Shown: positions 9,731 through 18,464, numbered from the stretch's first letter. The stretch: 32,832 nucleotides of DNA from Symbiodinium natans (GCA_905221605.1 CAJNDS010001135.1:1-32832), one strand, 5' to 3'. A program made the numbers and translations. Notes: generated by a model from the sequence alone, not told the origin.

Positions 9731-9789
9731 GGCTACTGCAGCAGATGCTGGCAGCAGTGGTCTGAGGCATCCGAGCTTCAAAGGAACAG
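9731..9789 (+). CDS. Cysteine-rich exon (CSRCW) bounded by telomere-like repeat
   Basis: Acceptor CTTCTTGCAG and donor AACAG|GTTTAGGG bracket 59 nt that read GYCSRCWQQWSEASELQRN. The CxxCW arrangement suggests part of a zinc-binding motif. The donor GT is the first GT of telomere-like sequence. The exon ends in phase 2, which does not match the better-looking frame of the next exon at 9923, so an exon may be missing or one frame may be wrong. Confidence 0.45.
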
Positions 9790-9922
9790 GTTTAGGGCTC
9801 AAGGTTCAGAGTTCAGGGTTTTGGGTTTAGGTGTCAAGGGCTTTAGGTCTAGAATGTAAAACCCTAAACACTAAACCCTAAACCCAAAAAACCTGAACCC
9901 TGAACCTCAACCCAGCTTCCAG

Positions 9923-10006
9923 GCCCAGCCTCGAACGCGAGAGTCCAACGACCGGCGCTGCTTCCGCGTTGACCGGGTGGCCATCGGCGAGCTCCAGTTC
10001 TCTCAG
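9923..10006 (+). CDS. Exon with high third-base GC, possible GC donor
   Basis: After CAGCTTCCAG the frame reads AQPRTRESNDRRCFRVDRVA, then IGELQFSQ, with about four fifths of third bases G or C. The exon would end at CAG|GCATCT, a GC-type donor of the kind reported in dinoflagellates. CCCTAAA-type repeat precedes it (9857-9905) and follows it (10053-10090). The alternative frame, which the upstream exon's phase would require, is also open but is low-complexity in its second half. Function unknown. Confidence 0.45.
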
Positions 10007-10147
10007 GCATCTGGCTTGGGCCTCCCCCCTTTGTTAAGATCCTGGGATACACTCTAAACCCTAAACCCCAAACCCTAAACCCTAATTAAACCAAGCAATT
10101 TGCGCATTTGCAAAGGCATCTCAACATTCCGAAAGTAGCTATCAGAG

Positions 10148-11274
10148 ATGTCGGGCAAGCTCGCGGGAGGCAGCTCGCAGGAGGCTTCGTGGAAGGGTGT
10201 GGAGGGATTTGTATGGCATCATGCGAGGTTACATTTAAAGAACAAAACCCTCAGCTCAATGTTTTTGCTCAATCCCTAGCCTTGCACTACATGGCCAGAT
10301 TGCAGGACACTGGCAGGCGTTCCTAAAGAAGACTGCATTTTTTGCCACGTTAAAGAAGTGCTCTTGCCACCCTAAACCCTAAACCCTAAACCCCCTAGGC
10401 AACCATTTCGGGAAGCTTCAAAGATGGCCGACCTTTGGATGAGACCGTCGCAGTGCTCCGCAAGAACTCAGACCTGGTGCCTTGGAACACCCCTAAACCC
10501 TAAACCCTAAACCCTAAACACCCCTACTGGTCAAAATGCACGATACCTACTGGTTCCTGGAAGGGAATGAGGGAAAGAGGCGCCCTATCTCATCCGTTGA
10601 AGGGTGCATATACAGGGGGAGAAAAGGTACCTACTAATGCACTCCTCCTTCCTTACCAGGAACCAGTAGGGACTTTTTTTGTTGGAGAGAGGCTCACCCG
10701 ACTTGTGAGGTGCACAAGATTCCTCTCATCAACGTGGTCCGTCACGAGGGAAAGTTCGTGTCCATGGATAATAGACGGCTTTACACCTTCCGGATGGCAT
10801 TTGACGACGACCACGAGGCAGCATTTTTCGGGACAGAACAGCAGGGCTTCCCCCCTTGTGCTGTGATTTACTATACTTCAAAATCACGTGTGCTCTCAGT
10901 TTCCTCCTCCGCCTCCTCCTCCTCCCCCCTCCACCACCACCTCCTCCTCCTCCTGCTCCTCCTGCTCCTCCTCTTCCTCCTCCTCCTCCTCCTCCTGCTC
11001 CTCTGCCCGCAACTGCGGTAGTAGTTGCAGTTGTGGCAGAAAGTCGCCAAATAGCGGTCGTTGCAGCCATCAGGTCCCAGTCAGGCTTTTCGAGGATAAG
11101 GCGGCCTATGGCGCTGAAGACTTCGACCGGAAAGCGACCTCCATTTGTGGGGGACATATGGTCGATGTGCGCGATATGGATGGCATGCAGGACAAGATAT
11201 CCTCCTCCCCTGCATTGCAAACTCGCCTAAGTACTGAAATCTGGGAAAGGTTGGGCTTATTCTATTTGCACTGA
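10148..11274 (+). CDS. Four-exon gene, 164 residues, DNRRLY-motif protein
   Basis: The exons are 10148-10210, 10399-10476, 10710-10862 and 11074-11274. Introns are GT-AG and all junctions are phase 0. It starts MSGKLAGGSSQEASWKGVEG. Exon 2 carries DGRPLDETVAVLRKNSDL. Exon 3 continues VHKIPLINVVRHEGKFVSMD, with the DNRRLY motif at residues 67-72 followed by TFR. Exon 4 begins VPVRLFEDKAAYGAEDFDRK. The order 'DGR-LDET-L...IP-I-VV...G---S-DNRRL--FR' followed by a basic V-V stretch matches, from memory, a conserved domain of unknown function in protist and algal proteins. The ATG has an in-frame stop just upstream at 10136. Intron 2 holds a telomere-like array plus a 125-bp inverted-repeat element, and intron 3 holds a CTC triplet tract. 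The donor of exon 3 is the least certain junction. Confidence 0.72.
10492..10530. repeat. CCCTAAA array inside intron 2 of the DNRRLY gene
   Basis: Four CCCTAAA units followed by CACCCCTACTGG. A similar short array at 10370-10396 ends in CCCCCTAG, which provides the exon 2 acceptor. Confidence 0.9.
10546..10670. mobile_element. 125-bp element with perfect 15-bp terminal inverted repeats
   Basis: CCTACTGGTTCCTGG (10546-10560) is perfectly inverted at 10656-10670. No clear target duplication is visible. It lies wholly within an inferred intron. The 13-mer AGGGAATGAGGGA (10562-10574) recurs at 19125-19137 and 23116-23128, and a GCATATACAGGG segment is shared with the reverse of the 23-kb copy, so this is a repeat family. 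Confidence 0.8.
10905..11002. repeat. CTC/TCC triplet microsatellite in an intron
   Basis: Imperfect CTC-CTC runs with GCTCCT interruptions. All three plus frames and one minus frame stay open as proline, serine, leucine or glycine runs. Those frames are artefacts of the repeat. Confidence 0.95.
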
Positions 11275-11796
11275 AGACTCACTGAAGACTGTCACCTTGC
11301 ATGAGCGAGAAATTGAAAGTCATGTCCGATTGACGCCAACTTGTCGAGCAAGCAGCGCCGGGCTAGGAGCACCTGGAGCATGTGGAGTTGCCTCAAAATG
11401 CCAAGAGCCTCGTGTGGGGCAGCCTGCAGCAGGCTGGGATCTTTCGAGGTAGTGGTGTGCACCAGTAGATCCACTAGAGTTTCCCATCCACTTTGCTATG
11501 CTGTGCGAATAAGTGCATAGCAACTTTTTTCTGTGCGATAGTTTTACTACGCTACTCAAGCATCTGTTTTTGGAGAACGTAAAGTTTAGGCAAGCTCTTA
11601 GAACTAACTTGGTCTCCATGTACCGCATGAGGTCAAGGCTTCCACTGGTGCTCGCCTTCGGGTGTTCGAGGACAAGGCGCCTTCTTGTGCTCGCCATGGG
11701 AGGTTCCGTAGCAGAGAAAACCTTTCAACGCAAACTTGGAGCATTGGACAGGAGCCATGCCTTCTTCCCTTGATCCAAAGACATCCGCTGCCTTAA
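11275..11796. other. Unassigned, possible exon near 11355-11450
   Basis: After GCAAGCAG (about 11355) two plus frames are open to a GAG|GTAGTG donor at about 11450. A minus frame is open over 11320-11697 and a plus frame over 11513-11773. None stands out, and I see no partner exon in phase. Confidence 0.4.
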
Positions 11797-11885
11797 ACCC
11801 TTCAACCCTAAACCCCTAGACCCTAAATTACCCTAAACCCGAAACTTGCCTAAACCCTAAACCCTAAACCCCTCCTAAACCCCAA
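11797..11885. repeat. Telomere-like array, CCCTAAA sense, imperfect
   Basis: CCCTAAA and CCTAAACCCC units with CCCTAAATTA and CCCGAAAC variants. It forms the sequence before the exon at 11923. Confidence 0.9.
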
Positions 11886-11922
11886 GCCCGATTTGCATTT
11901 CACTCTGGATGGAATTTCCCAG

Positions 11923-12000
11923 GTGGTGATCTCCGGCAGCCGGCGGCAGGCTAGCTTCAAAGCAGGGCTCGTGCTTTTGTGGAATTGGAACGGGTTCCGG
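11923..12000 (+). CDS. 26-codon exon ending at a telomere-like donor
   Basis: Acceptor ATTTCCCAG and donor CGG|GTTTTAGGG enclose exactly 26 codons in phase 0. They read VVISGSRRQASFKAGLVLLW, then NWNGFR. It is well-formed protein sequence with W and aromatic residues near the end. The preceding repeat is CCCTAAA sense and the following one (12003-12036) is TTTAGGG sense. I do not recognise the protein. Confidence 0.6.
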
Positions 12001-12380
12001 GTTTTAGGGTTTAGGGTTTAGGGTTTAGGGCTTAGGCAGGATTATCCGCAGGTAGGGTCAGAGTGTCTCAGCTGGTGATTTTCCAGAATGCTAGGTGCTA
12101 GGACCAGGACATTTATACAATGGAGGACAGAAAAACACCACAAATATGTATATTCATTTAATACGCTCGAACCCAATCTGCCACCGATCATCCGGGGCCG
12201 CTTTTGCTGCTTTCCAAAAAGGTTGAGGCTTTTGCGGGTGTAGGGTGCGTCGAACTCATGTGCAGCAGATGTCCATTGGCTAGCAAAGCAGCGCGGACAG
12301 AGACCCTAAACTGTAGAAACCTAAGCCCTGAACTCTGAGCCGTCCTTTTCATGTCGGGAAGGAACTGCACGCATGGCCAG

Positions 12381-12423
12381 GTGGAGGAGGGCATCCGGAG
12401 CATTCAGAGGCCTGACTTGTTGG
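12381..12423 (+). CDS. Short exon with canonical GTATGC donor
   Basis: After GCATGGCCAG the frame reads VEEGIRSIQRPDLL and stops at G|GTATGC. It is short, so the case rests on the two good splice sites and the helix-like sequence. The partner exon is unclear. Confidence 0.4.
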
Positions 12424-12681
12424 GTATGCGGTGCTGGTGTTATTCACTCTGCCCTTTGGGGCAAGGGCGTGTCAGGCATCAGTTACAAACATCGTTATAA
12501 CTGTTGATCTGACATGACTTATCAGTTGGTGATGTCCTAGGGCTGAATGTAAACTTGCGGGCAAAAGTCGGAGTTGTCATCAGTTCTCTCTTGCTCTCTC
12601 GCGCATCGCACTGGCAAGGCAAAAACAAAGCTGAATTGAATTCTAAGTCAGCGCCAAACCCCAAACCCTGAACCAGGTAAT

Positions 12682-12765
12682 ATGAGGGTCGGAATAGTTA
12701 CTACTGGATTTCCCTGATGGTCCCGATTTGTTTTTACTATAAAGACCCCCAAAACCCTACTGTAT
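12682..12765. repeat. Diverged copy of a dispersed repeat (family D)
   Basis: GGTCGGAATAGTTAC near the left end matches GGTCGGAATAGCTAC at about 28263. Both are followed by a variant of CCATGGTCCC and by an ACTATAAWRAC segment. See the copies at 14090, 27634 and 28262. Confidence 0.55.
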
Positions 12766-12776
12766 TCTCCTTATAT

Positions 12777-12840
12777 ATGCACATATATATATATATATAC
12801 ATATGCATATATATACATATATTGTATTTACATATTTATT
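12777..12840. repeat. TA-rich microsatellite
   Basis: Alternating AT/CATATA sequence, with self-complementary runs such as ATATATATATAT and TATGCATATATATACATATA. Confidence 0.9.
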
Positions 12841-12986
12841 GCATGAGGGCCATGTAGAGAGTGTAGAGAGCCTCTCGAAGATCCGTACCCGCAACTCTGC
12901 TTTGTGAGGATTCTGAGCACTTTTGCCTCCCAGAGCGTGTTGCTGCACGACTACAGGGCGAAGGCGGGGAACGGGTAACTTTCGAC

Positions 12987-13034
12987 AGGGTTTAGGGTTT
13001 AGGGTTTAGGGTTTAGGGTTTAGGGTTTAGGGTT
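12987..13034. repeat. Telomere-like array, TTTAGGG sense
   Basis: Six clean TTTAGGG units after ACGGGTAACTTTCGACA. An exon-like segment (SVLLHDYRAKAGN, about 12936-12972, CCCAG acceptor and GGGTAAC donor) lies immediately to the left. Confidence 0.95.
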
Positions 13035-13253
13035 GTACAGATTTGGGCTGCCAGGTGCTGCCGGGCTACATGTGAAAGACGCCGCACGTTCGTCATTCGA
13101 CCATGACATCTGCGCCAAGACACGTTTAGGAGTGCAGCTAAAGCCAATCTACTTTGCGGTTTTCGAGTGCTTGGCAAGCTACCGCGTCGTTTGTGCTTCG
13201 GGCGACATTTGCCTTTGAACGCGCACAGTTTCAGCAAAGCATCAAAGTAAACC

Positions 13254-13806
13254 ATGGGAAGTCTGGGCCGCTCCAGCCGTATGCGCAGACTGCGCAGCGT
13301 CCGTCCATGGCTCCAGGAGGCGGTGAAGCGTGCGAGCGCTACAGAGTGGAAGTGGAGCCATCCCAGCGTTTGCCTTCAGCCTCATGTGCAGCACTGGGGC
13401 GTTGAGGGGTGTCGAGGAGCTTATGGTATACTGCAGGATAGGCCCCTTTCCAGAGCCACCCAGCGCCATCCCCGGGTTCAATTACGTCTGAGCGGTGTCA
13501 AGGTTTCTTCTTCATCACCTTGTCAGCACCTTACTCGGTTAGCTTGCCGTTTTCCTTTTGTCTTTTGCGAGGTTTGCGCAGTCTGATGAAGGTGAGCTGT
13601 GGGTCAGCCTTGGCGGCAAGCAGGAAGAGGTGCGGAGATTTTGCACTTGCAGTTCCACTGGTACTAGGCCTGCATTGCAGCTGAGACTGGCAAGTAACGC
13701 AGAACTAGAAGAACAGGCCTGGATCCAGACATGTCAATGTCAACGGTCATATAGCCTTCAGCCCCAAATCCCACCAACCCCCCGACACCCTCGCCGGTCG
13801 TGCTGA
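13254..13806 (+). CDS. Two-exon gene, 157 residues, unrecognised
   Basis: Exon 1 (13254-13502) begins ATGGGAAGTCTG in a good start context (AAACC before ATG). It reads MGSLGRSSRMRRLRSVRPWL, a basic arginine-rich start, then EAVKRASATEWKWSHPSVCL. Exon 2 (13582-13806) reads SDEGELWVSLGGKQEEVRRF, then CTCSSTGTRPALQLRLASNA and a cysteine/glutamine/proline-rich end. It stops at TGA 13804-13806. The 79-nt intron is GTTT...GCGCAG with long pyrimidine runs, and both sides are phase 0. The gene sits alone between a TTTAGGG array (left) and a CCCTAAA array (right). The TGA might be avoided by another donor (for example GTACTA or GTAACG inside exon 2), so the C-terminus is less sure. Arginine-rich sequence near the start could act in targeting or RNA binding, but that is only inference. 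Confidence 0.6.
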
Positions 13807-13815
13807 AGCAAAAGT

Positions 13816-13874
13816 CCCTAAACCCTAAACCCTAAACCCTAAACCCTAAACCCTAAACCCTAAACCCTAAACCC
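13816..13874. repeat. Telomere-like array, CCCTAAA sense
   Basis: Eight clean CCCTAAA units that run directly into CCAATTGCAAG, the acceptor of the next exon. Confidence 0.95.
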
Positions 13875-13883
13875 AATTGCAAG

Positions 13884-14083
13884 TCGGGCCTGTGACCGTT
13901 CACCAGGTGGAGGCCGTGAAGCTCCTCGCCATGGCAATTGTGGAAGAGACGGCTCGAGTTTGGGAACAGGCGCCGGTGTCAATGATAAGCGCCTCATTCG
14001 GAGATATAGTGACGTCCTTGTCTCGCTCCGCTGAAGGGAGGATAAGGGAGGAAGTCATGCCAAGTAGCGGTGATCCCCACTAA
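13884..14083 (+). CDS. Exon with long amphipathic helix, possible gene end
   Basis: After AATTGCAAG the frame reads VGPVTVHQVEAVKLLAMAIV, then EETARVWEQAPVSMISASFG and a serine/arginine-containing end. TAA lies at 14081-14083. The ATGGCAATTGTGG inside it is the first methionine. The intron before it would end in eight telomere-like units. No clear domain is recognised. An alternative is splicing onward before the stop; no good GT was seen in phase. Confidence 0.55.
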
Positions 14084-14089
14084 ACCCCT

Positions 14090-14160
14090 AAATGTAAGTA
14101 TACTAAAATATAGCAACCCCCCAAACCCTGTTCTGATTATTACGGCCCTAGGAAAATCAC
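14090..14160. repeat. Dispersed repeat family D, partial copy
   Basis: AGTATACTAAAATATAGCAA, then AAACCCTGTTCTGATTATTA and GGCCCTAG, parallel the right two thirds of the copies at 27634-27725 and 28262-28352. Confidence 0.65.
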
Positions 14161-14244
14161 AGGTCCCTCTCCGGCACTCCCAATAGCCACGACCGGAGAG
14201 TAGATCAAGCTAAGGAAGCTGCGACGCTGCGAAGGCCTATACCC

Positions 14245-14315
14245 GCCCCTAAACCCGAAACCCTAAACCCCAAACCCTAAACCCCAAGCCCTAAACCCGA
14301 AACCCTAAACCCTAC
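14245..14315. repeat. Telomere-like array with CCCGAAA and CCCCAAA variants
   Basis: CCCTAAA units alternate with CCCGAAA and CCCCAAA. Such single-base variants are typical of internal, no longer telomerase-maintained arrays. Confidence 0.9.
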
Positions 14316-14453
14316 ACCTACCGACCGATTTCAAAAGAAAAGAGGGATAGGAATTCTGAGCCATTGGCGGGGAGAGGGCTGTCCTGCTTCGCGACCACGC
14401 GAGGTGGCACTTCCGGTCCAGTCTCGCCAGTTCTTCCGCTACTTTCTCCCCAG

Positions 14454-14507
14454 GCAGCTCACTGGCAAGCCTCTTGGCCTATACATGAGTCGAGCACACT
14501 CAAATGA
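14454..14507 (+). CDS. Short candidate terminal exon
   Basis: A strong pyrimidine tract and CAG (CTACTTTCTCCCCAG) precede a frame reading AAHWQASWPIHESSTLK to TGA. The acceptor is good, but 17 residues cannot be confirmed by sequence alone. Confidence 0.3.
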   Translation, partial: AAHWQASWPIHESSTLK

Positions 14508-14540
14508 ACATCGCCTGTCATGTTGCAAGAGCAACAAAAA

Positions 14541-14808
14541 TAAGTCAGAAGAACAGTAAGAGTAATAACAGCGATAGCAGCCATCACAATAGTAACAGTA
14601 TCCCAAAAGTTAAAGCCTGTTCGTAAGAGAGGGGGGGAAACATCCCAACCTAATGAGCTTGACTCGCCTGGTGACCTTTGGTGCCAGAGGTTCTCACCCG
14701 CCAGCTCTCGGGCTGTTGTTAAAAAAGTTAAGTCAGAAGAACAGTAATATCAAGAACAGCGATAGCAGCCATCACAATCGTAACAATGTCCCAAAAAGTT
14801 AAACGCTG
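14541..14808. repeat. Direct duplication of about 78 bp
   Basis: Copies at 14541-14619 and 14729-14808 share TAAGTCAGAAGAACAGTAA, AACAGCGATAGCAGCCATCA and TCCCAAAARGTTAAA with scattered differences. They are 188 bp apart in the same orientation. Both are A-rich with no clear coding sense. Confidence 0.85.
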
Positions 14809-14893
14809 CAGTCATCCGGGGGAGCGAGAGCTCACTCCACCGAAGCACCGACCCAGACTCGGCCGGGAGTCTTCTTCCCGAAGGTGTAACAGA

Positions 14894-14975
14894 AGGGTTG
14901 TTAGGGTTGTTAGGGTTGTTAAGGTTGTTAGTCGATTCGTTCGTACATTAGGGTTGTTGGGATTTGTTAGGGTTC
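14894..14975. repeat. TTGTTAGGG tandem variant repeat
   Basis: Five or six units of TTGTTAGGG or TTGTTAAGG. The motif resembles the telomere-like heptamer but has a 9-base period. Confidence 0.85.
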
Positions 14976-15090
14976 CCGTTTTGAGAGGTGGGCTTTCAGT
15001 GGTTGGGGAGTTTGCGGGAATCGTGCGCTTTTTGCGTTCGCAAAGCGTTCGAAAGCATCCGACAGCATCCGAAAGCGCGGGCGGCGCCAT

Positions 15091-15210
15091 CCTCGTGACC
15101 GTCGTCACTTTTCAAGCTTGTACTGGGTGGTTTAAGCTTCATTTCTCAAAAGTGCAGACGGTCACGAGGACGAGGCCCGTCTCGTGACTGTCGTCACTTG
15201 TTCAGGTTCG
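15091..15210. repeat. Inverted plus direct repeat around CTCGTGACYGTC
   Basis: CCTCGTGACCGTC (15091-15103) is inverted at 15157-15169. CTCGTGACTGTCGTCACTTG follows as a direct near-copy from about 15181. TCTCAAAAGTG appears twice (about 15145 and 15222). The layout suggests a small inverted-repeat element that was partly duplicated. Confidence 0.75.
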
Positions 15211-15345
15211 CTTGTTGCTCGTGTCTCAAAAGTGACGTTTTAAGCTTGGTTGGTTGCTCACGGCTCCTGATTCCAGGTTTTGCTTATCGGGGGGGGAGGG
15301 GGGAGGGAGTGAATGGTGAACACCTACAAAGAATCCGTGATTCCC

Positions 15346-15548
15346 CGTGTTTTCTTATTGGCGTGTCTTCGCTTACGATGTGGGGGTTGTTTTGCATATT
15401 GGTGTGTTTTCGCTGATTGTATGACCTCGATGCGATTGTTTTGCTTATTGGTACGTCTTCGCTTACTGCGCGCAGTTGTTTTGCTTATTGGTGTGTCTTC
15501 ACTTACTATGTGCCGTGGTTCTGCTTAATGGTGCGTCTTCGCTTTCTC
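15346..15548. repeat. Tandem repeat of about 40-bp units, five copies
   Basis: Each unit contains a variant of TTTTGCTTATTGGTGYGTCT followed by TCGCTTACT and a variable end. Several frames stay open across it because of the repeat, not because of coding. Confidence 0.85.
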
Positions 15549-15856
15549 TGGAGAGAGAGAGAGAGAATGCGACGGAAAGAGAGAGAGAGAGAGAGAGCGA
15601 GACAATGGAGAGAATGAGAAAGAGAATGAGAGAGAGAGAGAGAGAATGAGAAAGAGAAAGAGAGGGATAATTAGAGAGAGGGAGAGTGAATCAGAGAGAG
15701 AGAGAGGGATGAAAGAGAGGTTAGATGTGAGGGAGAGAGAGAGAGAGAAGAAGGGCATGAGATGGAAAGACAGAGAGGGGAAGAGAGAGCGAGAGACCAG
15801 AGAGAGAGAGAGATCAGTACTTGACAGACAATAGAGAGAGAGAAAGAGACGGATAA
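15549..15856. repeat. Long GA/GAGA microsatellite
   Basis: About 300 bp of GAGA with scattered interruptions. It gives spurious arginine/glutamate frames on the plus strand and serine/leucine frames on the minus strand. Confidence 0.97.
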
Positions 15857-15959
15857 CACACTTCAGTTCAGATCTCGCACCGTGCACCGTGTTTCTTTTT
15901 TTTCGTACGCGGAGTACGTATCTGCATTCGGGTTCGTGACTCCTATCTGGTTTTTGTCT

Positions 15960-16250
15960 TACGCACAGAACACTAAAGCCCAAAACCCTAAGACATCCTA
16001 AAACCCTACAACACTCTGAACCCTACAACCCTAAATCTTAAACCCCTAAAGCATCCTGTAAACCCCTTGGGGGAAGCCAGAACCACTCTCCCGAGGTTCC
16101 AAGTTGATGACTCATCCGATCTTCTCCATATCTGCGGCAATGCAGGCAGGGAGACTTGGTTTAGGGTTTAGGGCTTAGCTTTGAGGGATTAGAGATTAGG
16201 GTTTAGGGCATAGGGCTCTGGGTTTAGGGGTTAGGGTTGCACGACCCGAC
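15960..16250. repeat. Opposed decayed telomere-like arrays
   Basis: CCCTAAA-type units at 15975-16065 face TTTAGGG-type units at 16158-16245 across about 90 bp. The sequence between reads CCAGAACCACTCTCCCGAGG and on. A short exon is possible, but I could not choose a frame. Confidence 0.75.
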
Positions 16251-16367
16251 TAGCATGACTTCTGGTCGACTTTACATCGGTACCGTGCACGAAGGAGCAT
16301 GTTAAGCAGCATGCGTTGGTCTTATGCAGCAGGTATTCAGGAAAGCCATACATAGGAACTGCGCGGC

Positions 16368-16754
16368 ATGGACCTGTCTATGTACACGTTGAGCCAGGCA
16401 TTGAATATAGCAGCTAGGGCATGTGTGCTACATGCATTCTATTTTTATTGGCTTCGCGATGTGCTCTTCAACACACGTGACCACCAAACGTTCGTTGCAC
16501 CACAACATCAAAACGTCACAGGGTTTTTGCCGAACTCCCTCAAAGATCATCCATGCAAACATCAAGCTGTAGATTTGCCTAATTACTACTTGTCGTCGCC
16601 CCCTTTGGCCGTGGACCAGGAAGGTAGATCGAAGCTTTTCTTTTTGTTTCCTGTTTTGTGTGTGTGTGTGGGTGAGTGCGTGTCAAGTGTGTTTAGGTTT
16701 TGGACTTGGTTTGGGTCCAGGACGTGTGCTTGCATTATTCAAAGTTTGCCTTGA
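16368..16754 (+). CDS. Weak open frame overlapping repeat family D
   Basis: An ATG frame of 128 codons (start MDLSMYTLSQALNIAARACV) has no splice support. Its middle (about 16540-16612) resembles family D sequence at about 27596-27668 (CATGCAAA, AATTACTA, TGGYCC), and its end includes a GT microsatellite. I think it is more likely chance than a gene. Confidence 0.2.
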   Translation: MDLSMYTLSQALNIAARACVLHAFYFYWLRDVLFNTRDHQTFVAPQHQNVTGFLPNSLKDHPCKHQAVDLPNYYLSSPPLAVDQEGRSKLFFLFPVLCVCVGECVSSVFRFWTWFGSRTCACIIQSLP

Positions 16755-17239
16755 AAGAGAAAATTAAACAGACAACGTAAAGTGCAAACATGGGCCTTAA
16801 TATGAACTCATAGCTGATTACCTAGTTATAGAGAGGTCCTTCGCACATCCTTAAACCCGGAACCTCAAACCTTAAACCGAGTAGGAACTATAGCGTAGTA
16901 CCGTGTCTCGAAGGAAACGAGGCGACGAAACAATGACAGGACTGTTCTAGCATACCGTACTATACTATTGCAAAGCCCTACTTTACTACACAAAAGTATA
17001 TACTATACAACCATATCCTGTACAGACTGTATTGTACAACTATATACAAACCGTTCGTATACAGTTAAATGCTAGTCCCATTGTCCCTCTGTAGGCCCTA
17101 TAAACCCTGTAAACTCTGCAAACCCTGAATACCCTAAACCCTGTAAATCCTTGTGTAGGCCGAAACCCAGACCAAGAAAGGAATTTTTGAGCTCGGGGCT
17201 TTCGGGGTATGGCGTTCAGGGTTGAAGGCGGGGGTTCAG

Positions 17240-17493
17240 TTGTTTGGCAGCGAGAATCGACTTTGGCGGTCTGGAAGCCGGTGTCTGCAGTTGTTTGGAA
17301 GCAGGCTACACATGAGTTTAGGGTTTAGGGGTTAGGGTTTAGGGTTTACGGTCTAGGCAGGACCTTGACAGCCCCCCCTCCCCTCTGACCCCTACGCAGC
17401 TCCATGGGAGGAGAGCGACAGCGCATGAAGGTGATGTTAGAGACTCTCCAGCAGGATGTGATCACGAAGCGGCTTCAGGCAAGCCCCGTCTGA
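17240..17493 (+). CDS. Two exons joined across an 84-nt telomere-like intron
   Basis: Exon a (17240-17315, after GGTTCAG) reads VWQRESTLAVWKPVSAVVWK, then QATHD across the junction. Exon b (17400-17493) reads SMGGERQRMKVMLETLQQDV, then ITKRLQ. The intron 17316-17399 begins GTTTAGGGTTTAGGGG and ends with CCCCTCTGACCCCTACGCAG, a fine pyrimidine tract. Phase agrees (2 then 1). After ITKRLQ the frame either runs ASPV to TGA at 17491-17493 or leaves by a GC donor (CAG|GCAAGC). Tryptophan-rich then helical; family not recognised. Confidence 0.65.
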
Positions 17494-17807
17494 GTTGTGA
17501 CTTGGGTACGTTGCTTATGTTACGAACTGCGGTTGCTGGAGCTCTGGCTGAATGTGTGCGCTTGACCATATACCACTGAAACCATCGAACTGTTCTGCTG
17601 CGGCAACCTGATTGTTCTCCGGTGCTCGTTATTTGTTGGACCTCCCAAGACCGGCTGCGCCGTGTCCGATGGGCGCATGCTCATCCAAAGTTGTGGAGTG
17701 TAGTGGGCTCTGTGATGTCAAGCTGCGCTTGCAAGGTCTCTGGAACGACCCCAGACCCAAAGCTCTTTGGTAGGTGCAAGTGCCATACTAGGGTCCCTGA
17801 TCACCAG

Positions 17808-17997
17808 CCTTCCGAGTGGAGGTCGATGACCCCTCCTTGCGCTGGATGCTGAAGAAACTCGGCCAGTTGCCGCTTTGGTGTGCGGGCTCAGGTTACTGGG
17901 CTTGAAGCCCTTGCCCCCAGAAATCAACAAGAAGTCGGGGAGTGATGAATTGGCCTGGAGGCTGTGGAATTCCCTCTTCCGGAATGGTTACAACTAG
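17808..17997 (+). CDS. Terminal exons with a possible 29-nt intron
   Basis: After GATCACCAG the frame reads FRVEVDDPSLRWMLKKLGQL, then PLWCAGS (17808-17891). A second segment (17921-17997, after CTTGCCCCCAG) reads INKKSGSDELAWRLWNSLFR and NGYN to TAG at 17995-17997. The best in-phase join uses CAG|GTTACT at 17892, which gives a 29-nt GT-AG intron. The alternative donor TTTG|GTGTGC would create a stop. So short an intron would be unusual, and an unseen exon arrangement is possible. Probably the C-terminus of the gene that includes 17240-17478. Confidence 0.5.
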
Positions 17998-18407
17998 TGG
18001 GGAACCCTTCTTTTACGTGAGGATTTGGGTGTGTTGTCAGTACCGAAATGAGCGTTCAGGGTGGGTGCCTGTAGCGTAGTACACTGCAGATGGTTGTAGT
18101 ATGCTACAGTGTGGCATCATCAGAAGCTGTCACGTTGCTCTCGTGGATGTCGGGTCTGCTCCCATTCCCGGCTGTGCAAGATGATTATTGTCATGGTCAC
18201 GCCACCATGCTGTACATACATGTGCTCAGGGTTTTTGCAAGTGAAGTCAGATTGAACCGCTGAGAAGTACTCGCAGTAGGGTCAGGGTGCACAATGTCGG
18301 ATGCTCCCACTGCAACCAATATTTCTGTTACAGCCCGCCACAGATGGATTGCGCTACCACTGCTGTACACCTCTTTCTGCGCTTTGCAGCGAATGTGCAA
18401 CCCTAAA

Positions 18408-18462
18408 GCCTAAAGCTTAAAGCCCCAAGCCCTAAACCCTAAACCCTAAACCCCAAATCCTA
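18408..18462. repeat. Telomere-like array, CCCTAAA sense
   Basis: Decayed (CCTAAAGCC) units grade into three clean CCCTAAA units and end in CCTAAG, which could be an acceptor. Confidence 0.9.
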
Positions 18463-18464
18463 AG

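Noticed and set aside
10729-11220. Minus-strand frame of 163 codons and plus frames across the CTC tract
   Set aside because: They owe their length to the triplet repeat and overlap the in-phase plus-strand gene at 10148-11274.
15525-15983. 152-codon minus-strand frame and plus frames over the GA tract
   Set aside because: They are leucine/serine or arginine/glutamate runs produced by the GA microsatellite.
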